A model generated the notes under the pieces. The model was not told the origin of the DNA and ran no database searches. It was given only the letters and a program-made list of their open reading frames with translations. Below, piece by piece: positions 27,449 through 35,710 of a stretch of DNA of 64,000 nucleotides. Origin of the DNA: JACVRW01 sp963811055 (lineage in GTDB: Bacteria; Actinomycetota; Thermoleophilia; Solirubrobacterales; Thermoleophilaceae); NCBI GenBank assembly GCA_963811055.1, contig CAWEPQ010000020.1, positions 310,001-374,000 of the forward strand. Direction: 5' to 3'. Within the stretch, counting starts at the first letter, position 1; each line of letters starts with the position of its first letter. The position numbers were made by a program, and so were the translations under genes.

Positions 27449-29242
27449 ATGAGGGTCAGAGCACGCCTTGCAGTCCTTGCCGTGGTCGTCGTGGCGGTCG
27501 CGGTTGTGGTGTCGCAGGCCATGGCGCACATCGAGCGCGCCTCGTACTGGCCCAACCCGAAGGCCGACAAGTCGCTCAACCCACCGGCGGGCGGCAAGGT
27601 GCCGAAGGCGCGCGGGCTGTACAGCGCGCTCCGGGCGAAGCCGGCGGGCACCACGCGCGTCGTATGCCAGGACAGCTCGATCAGCCGGCTCCGCAAGGCG
27701 ATCGCGAAGGCGCAGACGCGTGGCTACAAGCTCCGGCCGTCCGAGCGCAAGCGGCACATCAGCGCGGCCCAGGGCCGCAGGCTGCTCGCCTTCAACCGCC
27801 AGCTCCGGGCCAAGTGCAAGTTCGGCTCGATCCAGGAGGCGGTCACCAAGTCGGGGAACAACGACCGCGTGGTGGTCATGCCCGGGCTCTACACGGAGCC
27901 GGAGTCGCGCGCCGCCCCCACGCAGGACCCCAAGTGCGAGGACCTCAAGCAGGTGAACGACAGGCAGGAGGGCAGCGGTGCGAACCAGAGCGGCGCGGTC
28001 TCCTACGCCTACCAGGTGAAGTGCCCGAACGATCAGAACCTGATTGCGGTGATCGGGCGCGCCAACGGGAACGGCACCGACCCGCAGCCGCCGCTCGACG
28101 ACCGGCACGGGATCCCGAATCTCGGGCCCTGCATCCGCTGCAACCTCCAGATCGAGGGATCCGGGGTCGGGCCTGACGACGTGATCGTGGACGGCGGCCG
28201 CGTGGCATCCGGCAACCACGGCCCGATCGGCGCGAAGAAGGACGTTGGCATCCGCGCGGACCGCGCGGACGGCTTCGTCCTGCGCAACGTGACCGTGCGG
28301 CACGTGGCAGAGCACGGCATCTACATCATCGAGGCCGACGGATACCGGCTCGAGCGCTTCAAGGTCTTCTACGCCGCCGACTACGGCGTGCTGACCTTCG
28401 TCGAGGACCACGGGCTCATGCAGAACTGCGAAGCGGCCGGGGCCGGGGACTCGGGCCTCTACCCCGGAGCCGGAGCCGAGGGCGGCGACCAGCGGGTGTC
28501 GGGACCGCGCCGGTACACGCAGGAGATCCGCTTCTGCGACATGCACCACAACACCGGCGGGTACTCGGGCACCGACGGCAACTCGGTGTGGGTGCACCAC
28601 AACAACTTCTACGACAACGCGCTCGGCTTCACGACCGACGTGTTCACCGCCGCGGGGCACCCGGGCTTCCCGCAGGACTCGGACCTCGTGGAGCACAACA
28701 ACTTCTACTCCAACAACTTCAACCCCTACGTGAAGGGCTCCGACGTCGAGCCGACCATCCCGTTCCCGGTGGGCACCGGTCTCTGGATCGCCGGCGGGAA
28801 CCACAACGTCATCCGGCGCAACCACTTCTGGAACAACTGGCGGCGCGGGGCGATGCTGTTCGCCGTGCCCGACGCCCTGGTGTGCGCGCCGCCCGAGCAT
28901 CAGGCGGGCTGCAACCCGGCCAGGATGACCACATCGCACCGGAACCGCTTTTACGAGAACGTGATGGGGCGCAGTCCGCGCGACAAGCGCGACCCGAACG
29001 GAACCGACTTCTGGTGGGACAGCTGGCCGGGCACGACCAAGAACTGCTGGTACGACAACATCGGCAAGAACGGGACCAGGCGCAGCATCACCTCGCTGCC
29101 CGACTCGCTGCCGTCGAAGTGCAGCACGAGCGTGGGCAAGGGCGGGTCCCAGCTGTCGGAGTTGGCGCGCTGCATCGCAGCCCCGGTCGGCGACGACAGC
29201 ACCGGCTGCGTGTGGTACCGGACGCCTCCGGAGCCCAAGTAG
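27449..29242 (+). CDS. Secreted right-handed parallel beta-helix protein, distinct family
   Basis: A 597-residue protein with an N-terminal signal (RARLAVLAVVVVAVAVVVSQ, then AMA). After a basic ~100-residue region it has beta-helix coils with Asn and His ladders: VTVRHVAEHGIYIIEADGYR, VWVHHNNFYDNALGF, LVEHNNFYSNNFNPYV and GNHNVIRRNHFWNNWRRGAM. Several cysteines suggest disulfides outside the cell. It is not a close paralogue of the two preceding genes. A TAGACT (27434-27439) lies 9 nt before the ATG. Function is not established; some relatives are annotated as parallel beta-helix repeat proteins only. Confidence 0.82.
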   Translation: MRVRARLAVLAVVVVAVAVVVSQAMAHIERASYWPNPKADKSLNPPAGGKVPKARGLYSALRAKPAGTTRVVCQDSSISRLRKAIAKAQTRGYKLRPSERKRHISAAQGRRLLAFNRQLRAKCKFGSIQEAVTKSGNNDRVVVMPGLYTEPESRAAPTQDPKCEDLKQVNDRQEGSGANQSGAVSYAYQVKCPNDQNLIAVIGRANGNGTDPQPPLDDRHGIPNLGPCIRCNLQIEGSGVGPDDVIVDGGRVASGNHGPIGAKKDVGIRADRADGFVLRNVTVRHVAEHGIYIIEADGYRLERFKVFYAADYGVLTFVEDHGLMQNCEAAGAGDSGLYPGAGAEGGDQRVSGPRRYTQEIRFCDMHHNTGGYSGTDGNSVWVHHNNFYDNALGFTTDVFTAAGHPGFPQDSDLVEHNNFYSNNFNPYVKGSDVEPTIPFPVGTGLWIAGGNHNVIRRNHFWNNWRRGAMLFAVPDALVCAPPEHQAGCNPARMTTSHRNRFYENVMGRSPRDKRDPNGTDFWWDSWPGTTKNCWYDNIGKNGTRRSITSLPDSLPSKCSTSVGKGGSQLSELARCIAAPVGDDSTGCVWYRTPPEPK

Positions 29243-29586
29243 TCCGGGCACTCTGCGCGGTGGCGGTGGCGAGCCTCGCGCTCGCCGGCTGCCTCGGCTC
29301 GGACGGCTCGGGGAGCTCGCAGAACGCGGGTCCCACCTTCGGCACCCCGATTCGCCTGGCGGACTGCTCCGACTGGCGCACGGCCACCCCTTCGCAGCGC
29401 TCGGCGGTGATCGAGGGCGTCAAGTCGGTGGTGGGCGGCCCGACCGGCTCGCCGGCGGGCACGGGCCCCGTGCTCGAGGACGACCAGGCCTACAACCTGT
29501 TCGAGCGGGATTGCCGCGAGGACTTCGCCAAGCGGTTCAAGCTCTACAAGCTGTACGCACGCGCCGCCGCGTTCGGGGGGCAATAG
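29212..29586 (+). CDS. Small predicted lipoprotein
   Basis: From GTG 29212 the frame gives VRALCAVAVASLALAGC, a short basic region, hydrophobic core and a lipobox (LAGC), so Cys27 would be lipidated. The mature part is about 98 residues (FGTPIRLADCSDWRTATPSQ, then YNLFERDCREDFAKRFKLYK) with two further cysteines that could pair. No family is recognised. The start overlaps the preceding beta-helix gene by 31 bp; the only other starts would delete the signal sequence. dgt follows after 26 bp. Confidence 0.65.
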   Translation: MVPDASGAQVVRALCAVAVASLALAGCLGSDGSGSSQNAGPTFGTPIRLADCSDWRTATPSQRSAVIEGVKSVVGGPTGSPAGTGPVLEDDQAYNLFERDCREDFAKRFKLYKLYARAAAFGGQ

Positions 29587-29612
29587 GCTGGCCTGAGACA
29601 ATCCCTCGTCTG

Positions 29613-30614
29613 ATGAGCCGCACCGCCGCCACCGCCTCCGCCTCGTTCCGCGAGCGTGTCGAGCACCTCGAGGAGGCGCACCGCTCGCCGCTGGCCGCAC
29701 CCTCCTATCCCGCCCGCCGGACCCGGCCCGAGCCGGACTCCGAGCACCGCACGCCCTTCCAGCGCGACCGCGACCGGATCGTCCACTCCAAGGCCTTCCG
29801 GAGGCTCAAGCACAAGACCCAGGTGTTCATCGCGCCCGAGGGCGACCATTACCGCACGCGCCTCACGCACACGCTCGAGGCCTGCGGCATAGCCCGTAAC
29901 GTCGCGCGGGCTCTGGGACTGAACGAGGACCTCACCGAGGCGATCGGGCTCGGTCACGATCTCGGCCACCCGCCCTTCGGGCACATCGGCGAGGAGGTGC
30001 TCGACACGTGCGTGCGCGAGCGGTGGGGGAGGGACTTCAAGCACAACGAGCACTCGCTGCGCGTGGTCGAGCGGATCGAGGACCTGAACCTCACCGACCA
30101 GGTGCGGGAGGGCATCCTCCGCCACACCGGGCCGGAGCCGCCCGAGACCATGGAGGGCCGGATCGTGCGGCTCGTGGACCGGATCGCCTACATCAACCAC
30201 GACATCGACGACGCCATACGCGGGGGCATCCTGCGCTTCGAGAGTCTGCCGACCGCCGAGATCGAGCTGCTCGGAAGCACGGGCTCGGCGCGCATCGAGA
30301 CGCTCGTGCGCGACCTGCTCGAGCGCTCGGAGGAGGCCGGCGACATCGTTCAGGGCGAGGACGTGGGCGGCGCGATGCTGCGGCTGCGCGAGTTCATGTT
30401 CTCGAACGTGTACCTCGGCCCCGATGCCCAGCACGAGAAGCCGCGCATCGAGCGGATGCTGCGGGCGCTGTTCGACTACTTCGCCGAGAACCCGCCGCCC
30501 GCGCTCACGCCCGACGCCTCGGAGGAGCAGCGGGTGATCGACTGGCTGGCCGGCATGACCGATCGCTTCGCTGTCCGGACCTTCGCCGACCTATCCGTGC
30601 CGCAGGGCTTCTGA
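29613..30614 (+). CDS. dgt: Deoxyguanosinetriphosphate triphosphohydrolase-like protein
   Basis: An HD-domain dNTP triphosphohydrolase of 333 residues that removes tripolyphosphate from dGTP or other dNTPs. It has RDRDRIVHSKAFRRLKHKTQ, HYRTRLTHTLEACGIARNVA, the HD metal motif GLGHDLGHPPFGHIGEE and the later DRIAYINHDIDDA, all characteristic. ATG 29613 has GACAAT 10 nt upstream. It lies 2 bp upstream of dnaG, the linkage also seen in mycobacteria, tying dNTP pool control to the primase. Confidence 0.94.
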   Translation: MSRTAATASASFRERVEHLEEAHRSPLAAPSYPARRTRPEPDSEHRTPFQRDRDRIVHSKAFRRLKHKTQVFIAPEGDHYRTRLTHTLEACGIARNVARALGLNEDLTEAIGLGHDLGHPPFGHIGEEVLDTCVRERWGRDFKHNEHSLRVVERIEDLNLTDQVREGILRHTGPEPPETMEGRIVRLVDRIAYINHDIDDAIRGGILRFESLPTAEIELLGSTGSARIETLVRDLLERSEEAGDIVQGEDVGGAMLRLREFMFSNVYLGPDAQHEKPRIERMLRALFDYFAENPPPALTPDASEEQRVIDWLAGMTDRFAVRTFADLSVPQGF

Positions 30615-30616
30615 GC

Positions 30617-32371
30617 ATGGCGCTCTTCACCAAGGACTCGATCGACCGCGTACGCGATGCGATCGACATGGTCGAGCTCGTGGGGGCCAAGACGGACCTC
30701 CGCCGGGCGGGCACGCGCTGGCAGGGGCTGTGTCCGTTCCACGACGAACGCACCCCCTCGTTCTCGGTCAACCCCGAGGACAAGCTCTACTACTGCTTCG
30801 GCTGCCAGAAGGGCGGCGACGCGATCGGCTTCGTCCAGGAGGTGGAGGGGCTCGACTTCCCCGAGGCCGTGGAGATGCTGGCCGAGCGCTACAACGTGCG
30901 GGTCGAGCGCGAGGACGACGATCCGGAGGCCGACAAGCGACGGAAGCAACGGGAGCGCCTGCTGGGCCTGCTGGACCGCACCGCCCGCTACTACACGTCC
31001 TTCCTCGAGAGCTCAGCCGAGGCCGCCAAGGCCAGGGCCTACCTCGCCGAGCGCGGGTTCTCGGACGAGGTGCTGAAGGAGTTCCGGGTGGGCTACGCGC
31101 CGAGCGCCTGGGACAAGGTCCTGGTGGGAGCGCAGCGGGACGGCTACTCACCACAGGAGCTGCTGGACTCGGGCCTGGCCCAGCGCAACGACGCCGGCAA
31201 CCTCTACGACCGCTTCCGGGGGCGGATCATGTTCCCGCTGGCCGACGCCCGCGGCCGCGTGCTCGGATTCGGCGCGCGCGCGATGTCGGAGGGGCGCGGG
31301 CCGAAGTACCTGAACAGCTCGGAGAGCAGGATCTACCGCAAGGGCCGCCAGCTGTTCGGCATCGATGTCGCGCGCCCACACGCCACCAAATCAGGTCGGA
31401 TCGTGCTCGTGGAGGGTTACACCGACGTGCTGGCCATGCACCAGGCGGGGATCCGGGAGACGGTGGCCATCATGGGCACCGCCCTCACCGAGGACCAGGT
31501 GATCGAACTGGCAAAGATGGCCAAGCGTGTAATACTCGCCCTCGACGCCGACCGGGCAGGGCAGGAGGCCATGCTGAGGGCGGCGAGACTCGCCAAGGAC
31601 AGGGACTTGGAGTTGGCGGCCGTGGAAATGCCCGCGGGCGCCGATCCCGCTGAGCTGCTTGCCCAGCGGGGAGCCGAGGCAATGAATGCGCTTCTGGAGC
31701 ATGCGAGAGGCATGATCGAGTTTCAGGTCCACCGAGTACTTGCCGATGCAGAGCTAGATACGCCAGCAGGCCGGGATCGCGCTCTGGATTCGGCAAGGCG
31801 CCTGATCGCAGACGTACCCGAGAGCTCCGCTGTACGACATGAATTGGTCCGCACTGTGGCCGACCGCCTAGACCTTCCAACCAACCTCGTCACGGCTGAA
31901 GTCCCGCGCTCCCGGGGCCGGGAGCGCCATGCGCCCACGGCGGCGCCGGCGCGCTCGCCGGGCGAGATCGCCCTCGAGCCCGAGCGGCGCTTCCTGGCCA
32001 CCTGCCTGGCCAGCGGCGAGGTGGGGCACAAGCAGCTCTCTGACATGCCTCCCAACGTGTTCTCATCGGAGCTCATGCGCCGCGCTCGCGAGCATCTCGT
32101 GGCGAGCTTCCACGACCCCCTTGCGGGGCTGGAGGACGAGGACCCCGCCCTGGGCCAGCTGGTTGCGGCCGTGGTGGCCCAGGCCGATGGTCAGGACGCC
32201 GCCTCCGAGCCGAATCTTCGCCTGAGCTTCCTCCAGCTCGAGCAGCGCCGCATAGACCGTGAGCTCCGCCGGGCCTCCGAGGCGGCCGACCGCCCGCTTC
32301 AGGACGAGCTGTCGGTGGCACGTCAGGACATCAGGCGCGAGATGGACACCGTGATGGGGCAGATGGCGTGA
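30617..32371 (+). CDS. dnaG: DNA primase
   Basis: Synthesises RNA primers at the replication fork. At 584 residues it has the CHC2 zinc domain (WQGLCPFHDERTPSFSVNPE, then YYCFGCQKGGDAIGF), the RNA polymerase core with FRGRIMFPLADARGRVLGFG, the TOPRIM motifs LVEGYTDVLAMHQAG and ILALDADRAGQEA, and a C-terminal helicase-binding region (ERRFLATCLASGE onward). Codons ~365-430 (about 31711-31907) use A or T at the third position in roughly 40 percent of codons, far above the flanks, although the reading frame is intact. Its stop overlaps the sigA start by 4 bp. Confidence 0.96.
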   Translation: MALFTKDSIDRVRDAIDMVELVGAKTDLRRAGTRWQGLCPFHDERTPSFSVNPEDKLYYCFGCQKGGDAIGFVQEVEGLDFPEAVEMLAERYNVRVEREDDDPEADKRRKQRERLLGLLDRTARYYTSFLESSAEAAKARAYLAERGFSDEVLKEFRVGYAPSAWDKVLVGAQRDGYSPQELLDSGLAQRNDAGNLYDRFRGRIMFPLADARGRVLGFGARAMSEGRGPKYLNSSESRIYRKGRQLFGIDVARPHATKSGRIVLVEGYTDVLAMHQAGIRETVAIMGTALTEDQVIELAKMAKRVILALDADRAGQEAMLRAARLAKDRDLELAAVEMPAGADPAELLAQRGAEAMNALLEHARGMIEFQVHRVLADAELDTPAGRDRALDSARRLIADVPESSAVRHELVRTVADRLDLPTNLVTAEVPRSRGRERHAPTAAPARSPGEIALEPERRFLATCLASGEVGHKQLSDMPPNVFSSELMRRAREHLVASFHDPLAGLEDEDPALGQLVAAVVAQADGQDAASEPNLRLSFLQLEQRRIDRELRRASEAADRPLQDELSVARQDIRREMDTVMGQMA

Positions 32372-33339
32372 GCGACTCGGCATTCGAACTGGTGGACGAC
32401 GGCGATCCCAAGGAGCTCGACGGCGCCGCCGTGGAGCCCGGCGATCTCTACGACGAGGGTGGCGTGGTCACCTCCGGCCTGCCCGTTGCTCCGCCGGAGC
32501 AGGGGTCCGAGGACGCGGTGCGGCTCTACCTGCGCTCGATCGGGCGCGTGCCGCTGCTCACCCGCGAGGACGAGGTGCGACTGGCCAAGCGCATCGAGAT
32601 GAACGACATGTCGGCCAAGAACGCGCTGATCGAGGCGAATCTCCGCCTCGTCGTGTCGATCGCGAAGCGCTATACAGGCCGCGGCCTCACGCTGCTCGAC
32701 CTGATCCAGGAGGGCAACCTGGGCCTGATCCGCGCGGTCGAGAAGTTCGACTGGCGGCGTGGCTTCAAGTTCTCCACCTATGCCACCTGGTGGATCCGGC
32801 AGGCGATCACCCGCGCGCTCGCGGACCAGTCGCGCACGATCCGGATCCCGGTGCACATGGTCGAGCGCATGAACAGGGTGGCGCGCGCCAAGCGCATGCT
32901 GCTCCAGCGCAACAACAGGGAGCCTTCCTTCGAGGAGATCGGCGACGTGGTGGACATGCCGGCCAAGAAGGTCGAGGAGATCCTGAAGCTGGGCCAGGAG
33001 CCGGTGTCACTGGAGGCTCCGGTGGGTGGCGAGGAGGGCGACGCGTCGCTCGGAGACTTCATCGAGGACTCGGCCGGCGACCGCCCGCTCGAGATCGTGG
33101 CCAACGAGATCCGCGACAAGGACCTTCAGCAGGTGCTCGAGGCTCTGCCCTGGCGCGAGCGCCGGGTCATCGAGCTGCGCTACGGCCTCGGCGACGAGGG
33201 CCCGCTCACCCTCGAGGACATCGGTTCACAGGTGGGCGTCACGCGCGAGCGCGTGCGTCAGATCGAGTCGAAGACCCTGGCAATGCTGAAGAGCTCCGGC
33301 AGCGCCGAGCGCCTGGCCGGTACGGCCGACGAAGCCTGA
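32368..33339 (+). CDS. sigA: RNA polymerase principal sigma factor (group 1)
   Basis: A 323-residue sigma-70 protein with region 1.2 (EDAVRLYLRSIGRVPLLTRE), region 2 (LLDLIQEGNLGLIRAVEKFD, GFKFSTYATWWIRQAI), region 3 (IRIPVHMVERMNRVARAKRM) and region 4 with the helix-turn-helix LTLEDIGSQVGVTRERVRQI. There is only a short acidic N-terminal tail and no long 1.1 domain. Identity of region 2.4/4.2 and linkage to dnaG argue for the housekeeping factor. The GTG start overlaps dnaG as GTGA. The -10 hexamers noted across this window (T/GAnnnT-like) are plausible targets. Confidence 0.93.
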   Translation: MSDSAFELVDDGDPKELDGAAVEPGDLYDEGGVVTSGLPVAPPEQGSEDAVRLYLRSIGRVPLLTREDEVRLAKRIEMNDMSAKNALIEANLRLVVSIAKRYTGRGLTLLDLIQEGNLGLIRAVEKFDWRRGFKFSTYATWWIRQAITRALADQSRTIRIPVHMVERMNRVARAKRMLLQRNNREPSFEEIGDVVDMPAKKVEEILKLGQEPVSLEAPVGGEEGDASLGDFIEDSAGDRPLEIVANEIRDKDLQQVLEALPWRERRVIELRYGLGDEGPLTLEDIGSQVGVTRERVRQIESKTLAMLKSSGSAERLAGTADEA

Positions 33340-33364
33340 CCCGGCGCTATCCTCGCAGTGCCGT

Positions 33365-33435
33365 TCCCCGGTGATGTAACGGCAACATGACTGACTGTTA
33401 ATCAGTTCTTGGTGGTTCGAATCCACCCCGGGGAG
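33365..33435 (+). tRNA. tRNA-Asn (anticodon GTT)
   Basis: A full cloverleaf of 71 nt: acceptor TCCCCGG pairs with CCGGGGA, D-arm ATGT/ACAT around AACGGCA, anticodon stem ACTGA/TCAGT with loop CTGTTAA (anticodon GTT), 4-nt variable loop, T-arm GGTGG/CCACC with TTCGAAT, discriminator G. The 3' CCA is not encoded (CCT follows). It begins 25 bp after sigA. Confidence 0.95.
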
Positions 33436-33612
33436 CCTTTGTCTCGGCGTGGTGGCCGGCGTGCGCGACGGTTTGCCGCCGACTGCTCGTGATACTCTGA
33501 CCAATAGCCCTGCCCCAGTAAAACGGCGGGCGACTTCCGGCTCAGGCACTCGGTCGGTATTCAGGCGTTGGCTCGACTGAGCTATCGCTTAACGAGTGTG
33601 AGGACGTGAGCT
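33436..33612. other. 177-bp gap after tRNA-Asn
   Basis: No gene seen. A GATACT hexamer occurs at 33490-33495. Short inverted repeats are present but no known riboswitch fold was recognised. Confidence 0.4.
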
Positions 33613-34503
33613 GTGATCCGATCAGTCGCGCGCCCCGTCGTGCCCACGGGCCGGGGGTTGTCACGCCGGGACGTTGCCGCAATCGTCGTCAGCAGCGCGG
33701 GAGGCGTGGCTCTCATCGTGCTCGCCGACCCCGGGGATGCGCTCTGCTACCTCCTCGCGTTCCCGATCTGGATGGTGGCCAGGGACCTGGGAGTCGTTGT
33801 GGGCGCGGCCTTCGGGGTGCTCGCTTTCCTGCTCTTCGCGGTCATCGGATCGGGCCAGCCGATGGGCTTCGGACCACTCGGCTATCTCTCGGTCGCGGCG
33901 GTGTACCTGGGAGCGGTGGCAGCGGGCTCTTTGGTGCCCCTGCCGGTCGTCGGCGCCACGGCGCGGCAGGCATCGCAGTTGATGGGGTTGCTCACCGCAC
34001 AGCCCAGGCTCATGCCCCGGCCTGAGGCTCTGAGCCGCCGTGAGCTCGAGGTCTTGGAGGCAATAGCCACGGGTGCCCAGAATGCCGAGATCGCCGCTCG
34101 ATTCGTCATCTCCGAGAACACCGTCAAGTCCCACGTGAGCCGGATACTCAAGAAGCTGCCGGCGGCCAACCGCACGGAAGCGGCCTACCGATACATCGAG
34201 ATGTACGGGGCGCCGCCTTTGCCGGAAGGCGAGTCGCCGACATCCGTCGAGCCGCCTGACAGGGACCAGATCGGCGCTGCCAGCGCCGTGACGGCGACGG
34301 TCCTGGAGGTGAGGCCCAAGGGCGAGGCCGTGCTGAGGTTGAAGGACGGTCGAGACCTCGAGGTTCCCGTCATGCAGGACATACGGGACTGCGTGATCGT
34401 CGGGGCACCCATCATCACCTACTTCGATCAGCGCGAGCGCGTGGTCGGCTGGTACCTGCCCGACGAGGAGGTCGGCGTGGATCTCAGGCAGTGGAAGCCG
34501 TAG
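33613..34503 (+). CDS. Membrane-bound LuxR-type regulator with extra C-terminal domain
   Basis: A 296-residue protein. Residues ~20-115 hold three or four hydrophobic segments (AAIVVSSAGGVALIVLAD, LGVVVGAAFGVLAFLLFAVI, YLSVAAVYLGAVAAGSLVPL). Residues ~140-200 form a LuxR/GerE helix-turn-helix (LSRRELEVLEAIATGAQNAE, IAARFVISENTVKSHVSRIL). A beta-rich tail of ~85 residues follows (ATVLEVRPKGEAVLRLKDGR, VVGWYLPDEEVGVDL). The order membrane domain, DNA-binding domain, unknown domain is unusual for LuxR proteins. No receiver domain is present, so it may sense a membrane or envelope cue directly. The start is GTG 33613. It overlaps the convergent glycosyltransferase by 20 bp. Confidence 0.8.
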   Translation: MIRSVARPVVPTGRGLSRRDVAAIVVSSAGGVALIVLADPGDALCYLLAFPIWMVARDLGVVVGAAFGVLAFLLFAVIGSGQPMGFGPLGYLSVAAVYLGAVAAGSLVPLPVVGATARQASQLMGLLTAQPRLMPRPEALSRRELEVLEAIATGAQNAEIAARFVISENTVKSHVSRILKKLPAANRTEAAYRYIEMYGAPPLPEGESPTSVEPPDRDQIGAASAVTATVLEVRPKGEAVLRLKDGRDLEVPVMQDIRDCVIVGAPIITYFDQRERVVGWYLPDEEVGVDLRQWKP

Positions 34504-35710
34504 GGCCCGCGGCGAGCGCCTCCACTGCCTGCGCGGCGTTGGCCGCGCCGGGATGCTTCTCGGCCCAGGCCTGCAGGGCCTCGGCCCGTCGCGTGTAGGT
34601 GGGCTCGGCCAGTAGGCGCCGTACCGCCAGGCGCACGCCGCGGGCGTTCTGGAAGCGCCTGGGCAGCGACACTCCGAGCCCGGACCAGCGGATGCGCGCG
34701 GCGTTCTCGGCCTGGTCGCCGGCATACGGGCACGCCACAACCGGCACGCCGCACGCCAGCGCGCGGGCCACCGTGCCGTGGCCGGCATGGCAGACAACCG
34801 CGTCGCAGCGGGGCATCGTGCGGGCGTAGGACACCCACTCGACGAGCCGGGCGTTGGGCGGCTCGGGCAGCGGGTAGGCCGGGGCACGCCGGTTCCAGGT
34901 GGCCAGCACCCGGACCGGCTGATCGGCGAGCCCCTCGAGGGCCGCGCGCAGCAGCTCGTGATCGGGGTCCTGCGCCGTGCTGGGGGCCACCAGCACCAGC
35001 GGGTCGTCGCCTGGTGGCAGCTCCACCTCGCCGAACGGCTGCTCCCACAGGAGCGGGCCGGTCACCCGCACGCCGGCGGGCGTGTCCGTGCGCGGGTACT
35101 CGAGCTGCGGGAAGGTGGCCACCAGTGCCAGATCGCTCGAGATTCCTCCGTGGGCCTGCTCGAGGGGCGCAAGCCCCACCCGCTCGCGCGCGCCGTTGAG
35201 CTCGCGGCGCCCGCGCTCCTCGCCGGCCGCGAGCAGGGGGCGAAGCGAGCCCCACAGCCGGGCGCCCACACGTGTGCGTGGCGGAATCGCCCCCACCGAG
35301 TAGGGCGGCAGCCCTGGCCTGCCCACCGGATACACGTGCGGCACCAGCGTGCCCCACGGGCGCTCCTCGGCCTGCGCCGCCAGCGACGCGGCCACGGTGA
35401 GGATGTCCGCCACCACGGCGTGCGGGTCCACCTCCCGGACAAGCCGGCGGGTGGGCTCGCAGGCGCGCACGGCGGCCTGATAGATCCCGAGTGGCGCCCT
35501 GCCCTCCTCGAGCAGGTTGTACTCCGGGGCCGGCGCGAAGCGCATCCCCTCGCGCTCCACGTGCTCGCGCCAGCGCACCCAGGTCTCGAGCCAGACGTCA
35601 TGGCCGCGGGCCACCAGCTCGCGTCCCAGGGCGATCGCCGGGAACGCGTGGCCCGGATCTCCGAACGCTGCCAGGAGCAGCCGCCGCGGCGGCGGGGGAG
35701 CTCCGCTCAG
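34484..35710 (-). CDS. GT-B glycosyltransferase (MGT/UGT-like)
   Basis: A UDP/NDP-sugar glycosyltransferase of the macrolide-glycosyltransferase type. The donor-binding C-terminal half is clear: CHAGHGTVARALACGVPVVA, then CPYAGDQAENAARI, and VSYARTMPRCDAVVCHAG. The acceptor-domain loop RLLLAAFGDPGHAFPAIALG lies upstream of the first standard start (GTG 35614), which would delete it. Coding continues to a CTG at 35708-35710 that overlaps the TGA of the upstream gene by 2 bp. The real start is therefore probably this CTG or another non-standard codon, giving about 408 residues. The substrate is unknown; sterol or small phenolic acceptors are typical for the family. Confidence 0.82.
   Translation of the reverse strand: MSGAPPPPRRLLLAAFGDPGHAFPAIALGRELVARGHDVWLETWVRWREHVEREGMRFAPAPEYNLLEEGRAPLGIYQAAVRACEPTRRLVREVDPHAVVADILTVAASLAAQAEERPWGTLVPHVYPVGRPGLPPYSVGAIPPRTRVGARLWGSLRPLLAAGEERGRRELNGARERVGLAPLEQAHGGISSDLALVATFPQLEYPRTDTPAGVRVTGPLLWEQPFGEVELPPGDDPLVLVAPSTAQDPDHELLRAALEGLADQPVRVLATWNRRAPAYPLPEPPNARLVEWVSYARTMPRCDAVVCHAGHGTVARALACGVPVVACPYAGDQAENAARIRWSGLGVSLPRRFQNARGVRLAVRRLLAEPTYTRRAEALQAWAEKHPGAANAAQAVEALAAGPTASTA

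Noticed and set aside
33440..33612. Riboswitch upstream of the membrane LuxR gene
   Set aside because: Inverted repeats and a GATACT box are present but none of the conserved cores I know (GEMM, ydaO, cobalamin, SAM, TPP) could be matched.
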